A stretch of DNA of 64,000 nt, from positions 5,952-69,951 of the forward strand of contig CAKPRA010000006.1 in NCBI GenBank assembly GCA_934180065.1. Direction: 5' to 3'. Each line of letters starts with the position of its first letter. Within the stretch, counting starts at the first letter, position 1. Under the pieces are notes generated by a model. The model did no database searches and was not told the DNA's origin. It worked only from the letters and a program-made list of their open reading frames with translations. The stretch comes from an uncultured Clostridia bacterium (GTDB lineage: Bacteria; Bacillota; Clostridia; TANB77; CAG-508). Below, in pieces: positions 63,794-64,000 of this stretch. The translations under genes were made by a program, and so were the position numbers.

Positions 63794-63827
63794 GTTAATG
63801 ATAAAATATTTTTATTTTATCATTAAC
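63794..63827. repeat. Palindrome B (right flank of the YcaO cluster)
   Basis: GTTAATGATAAAATA / TATTTTATCATTAAC with a TTTT loop. The 15-base arm is identical to the outer part of Palindrome A at 57171. Sits at the 3' end of the TetR remnant. Confidence 0.75.
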
Positions 63828-63923
63828 ATATATTATTGACAAACAAATTCTATATTTTTTATCCTGGTTTTTTATAGTACTATGTTGAAAATTTTTTTCT
63901 TTTATATTATAATCATGTAAGTT

Positions 63924-63997
<74 letters not shown>

Positions 63998-64000
63998 TTT

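Overview
The window is an AT-rich chromosome segment (roughly 70% A+T) of a Bacillota bacterium, most likely a Clostridia-type spore former. The evidence is Gram-positive style AGGAGG ribosome binding sites, UGA used as a normal stop, a glmS ribozyme, sortase and LPXTG-type surface proteins, a two-gene transketolase, ylmH/yicC/gmk/rpoZ neighbourhoods and a sporulation sigma factor (sigK). I cannot name the genus.

Layout. 1-7 kb is housekeeping: a ThyX-like thymidylate synthase (cut by the window edge), eno, dxs-ylmH, folD and dprA. 7-9.5 kb is a sortase and its LPRTG substrate. 9.5-13 kb is the sigK locus. The gene is split inside the region 4.2 helix-turn-helix by a 2,724-bp skin-like element. 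This carries a serine recombinase (frameshifted here), a 40-aa gene, a tspO-family gene and a nested inverted-repeat element. The last 18 codons of sigK lie at 12942-12998, and joining the halves across a shared TATGTAT core restores a normal SigK. 13-21 kb holds tRNA-Glu, KtrB/KtrA-type potassium uptake, glmS with its ribozyme, a DUF5684-like protein, uvrC, an acyl-ACP thioesterase and tRNA-Leu. 21-26 kb is a decaying accessory zone (integrase stub, broken NUDIX and GNAT genes) around an intact HAD nucleotidase and rlmD. 26-36 kb has two SPKTGD surface proteins, a lipoprotein, a two-HTH regulator, truA, hypothetical genes and hpf. tmRNA (36.5 kb) is followed by a mobilisable-looking segment: large serine recombinase, a stem-loop cluster resembling oriT, a MobV-type relaxase, TnpV and a metallopeptidase-like gene. 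44-56 kb returns to core genes: recQ (frameshifted), split transketolase, mscS, rsmE, yicC-rpoZ-gmk, two tRNA-Gly and a Ca/Na antiporter.

57-63.4 kb is the second notable locus, an apparent RiPP-like or peptide-nucleotide-like cluster. It has an 18-aa Cys-containing peptide gene behind a consensus promoter, a C39-like cysteine peptidase, a nucleotidyltransferase-fold protein, a MoaA-like radical SAM enzyme, a NUDIX hydrolase, a small unknown protein and a YcaO cyclodehydratase ending in PHPFP. It is flanked by two copies of one palindrome that terminate a truncated IS200 tnpA and a broken TetR gene.

A repeat family of about 160-185 bp with co-varying terminal inverted repeats occurs downstream of eno, inside the skin-like element, next to ktrB (decayed) and as a 159-bp tandem array before hpf. 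Several genes carry single-base frameshifts, often in poly-A runs. These may be real decay, transcriptional slippage sites or assembly errors, and the raw reads would decide.
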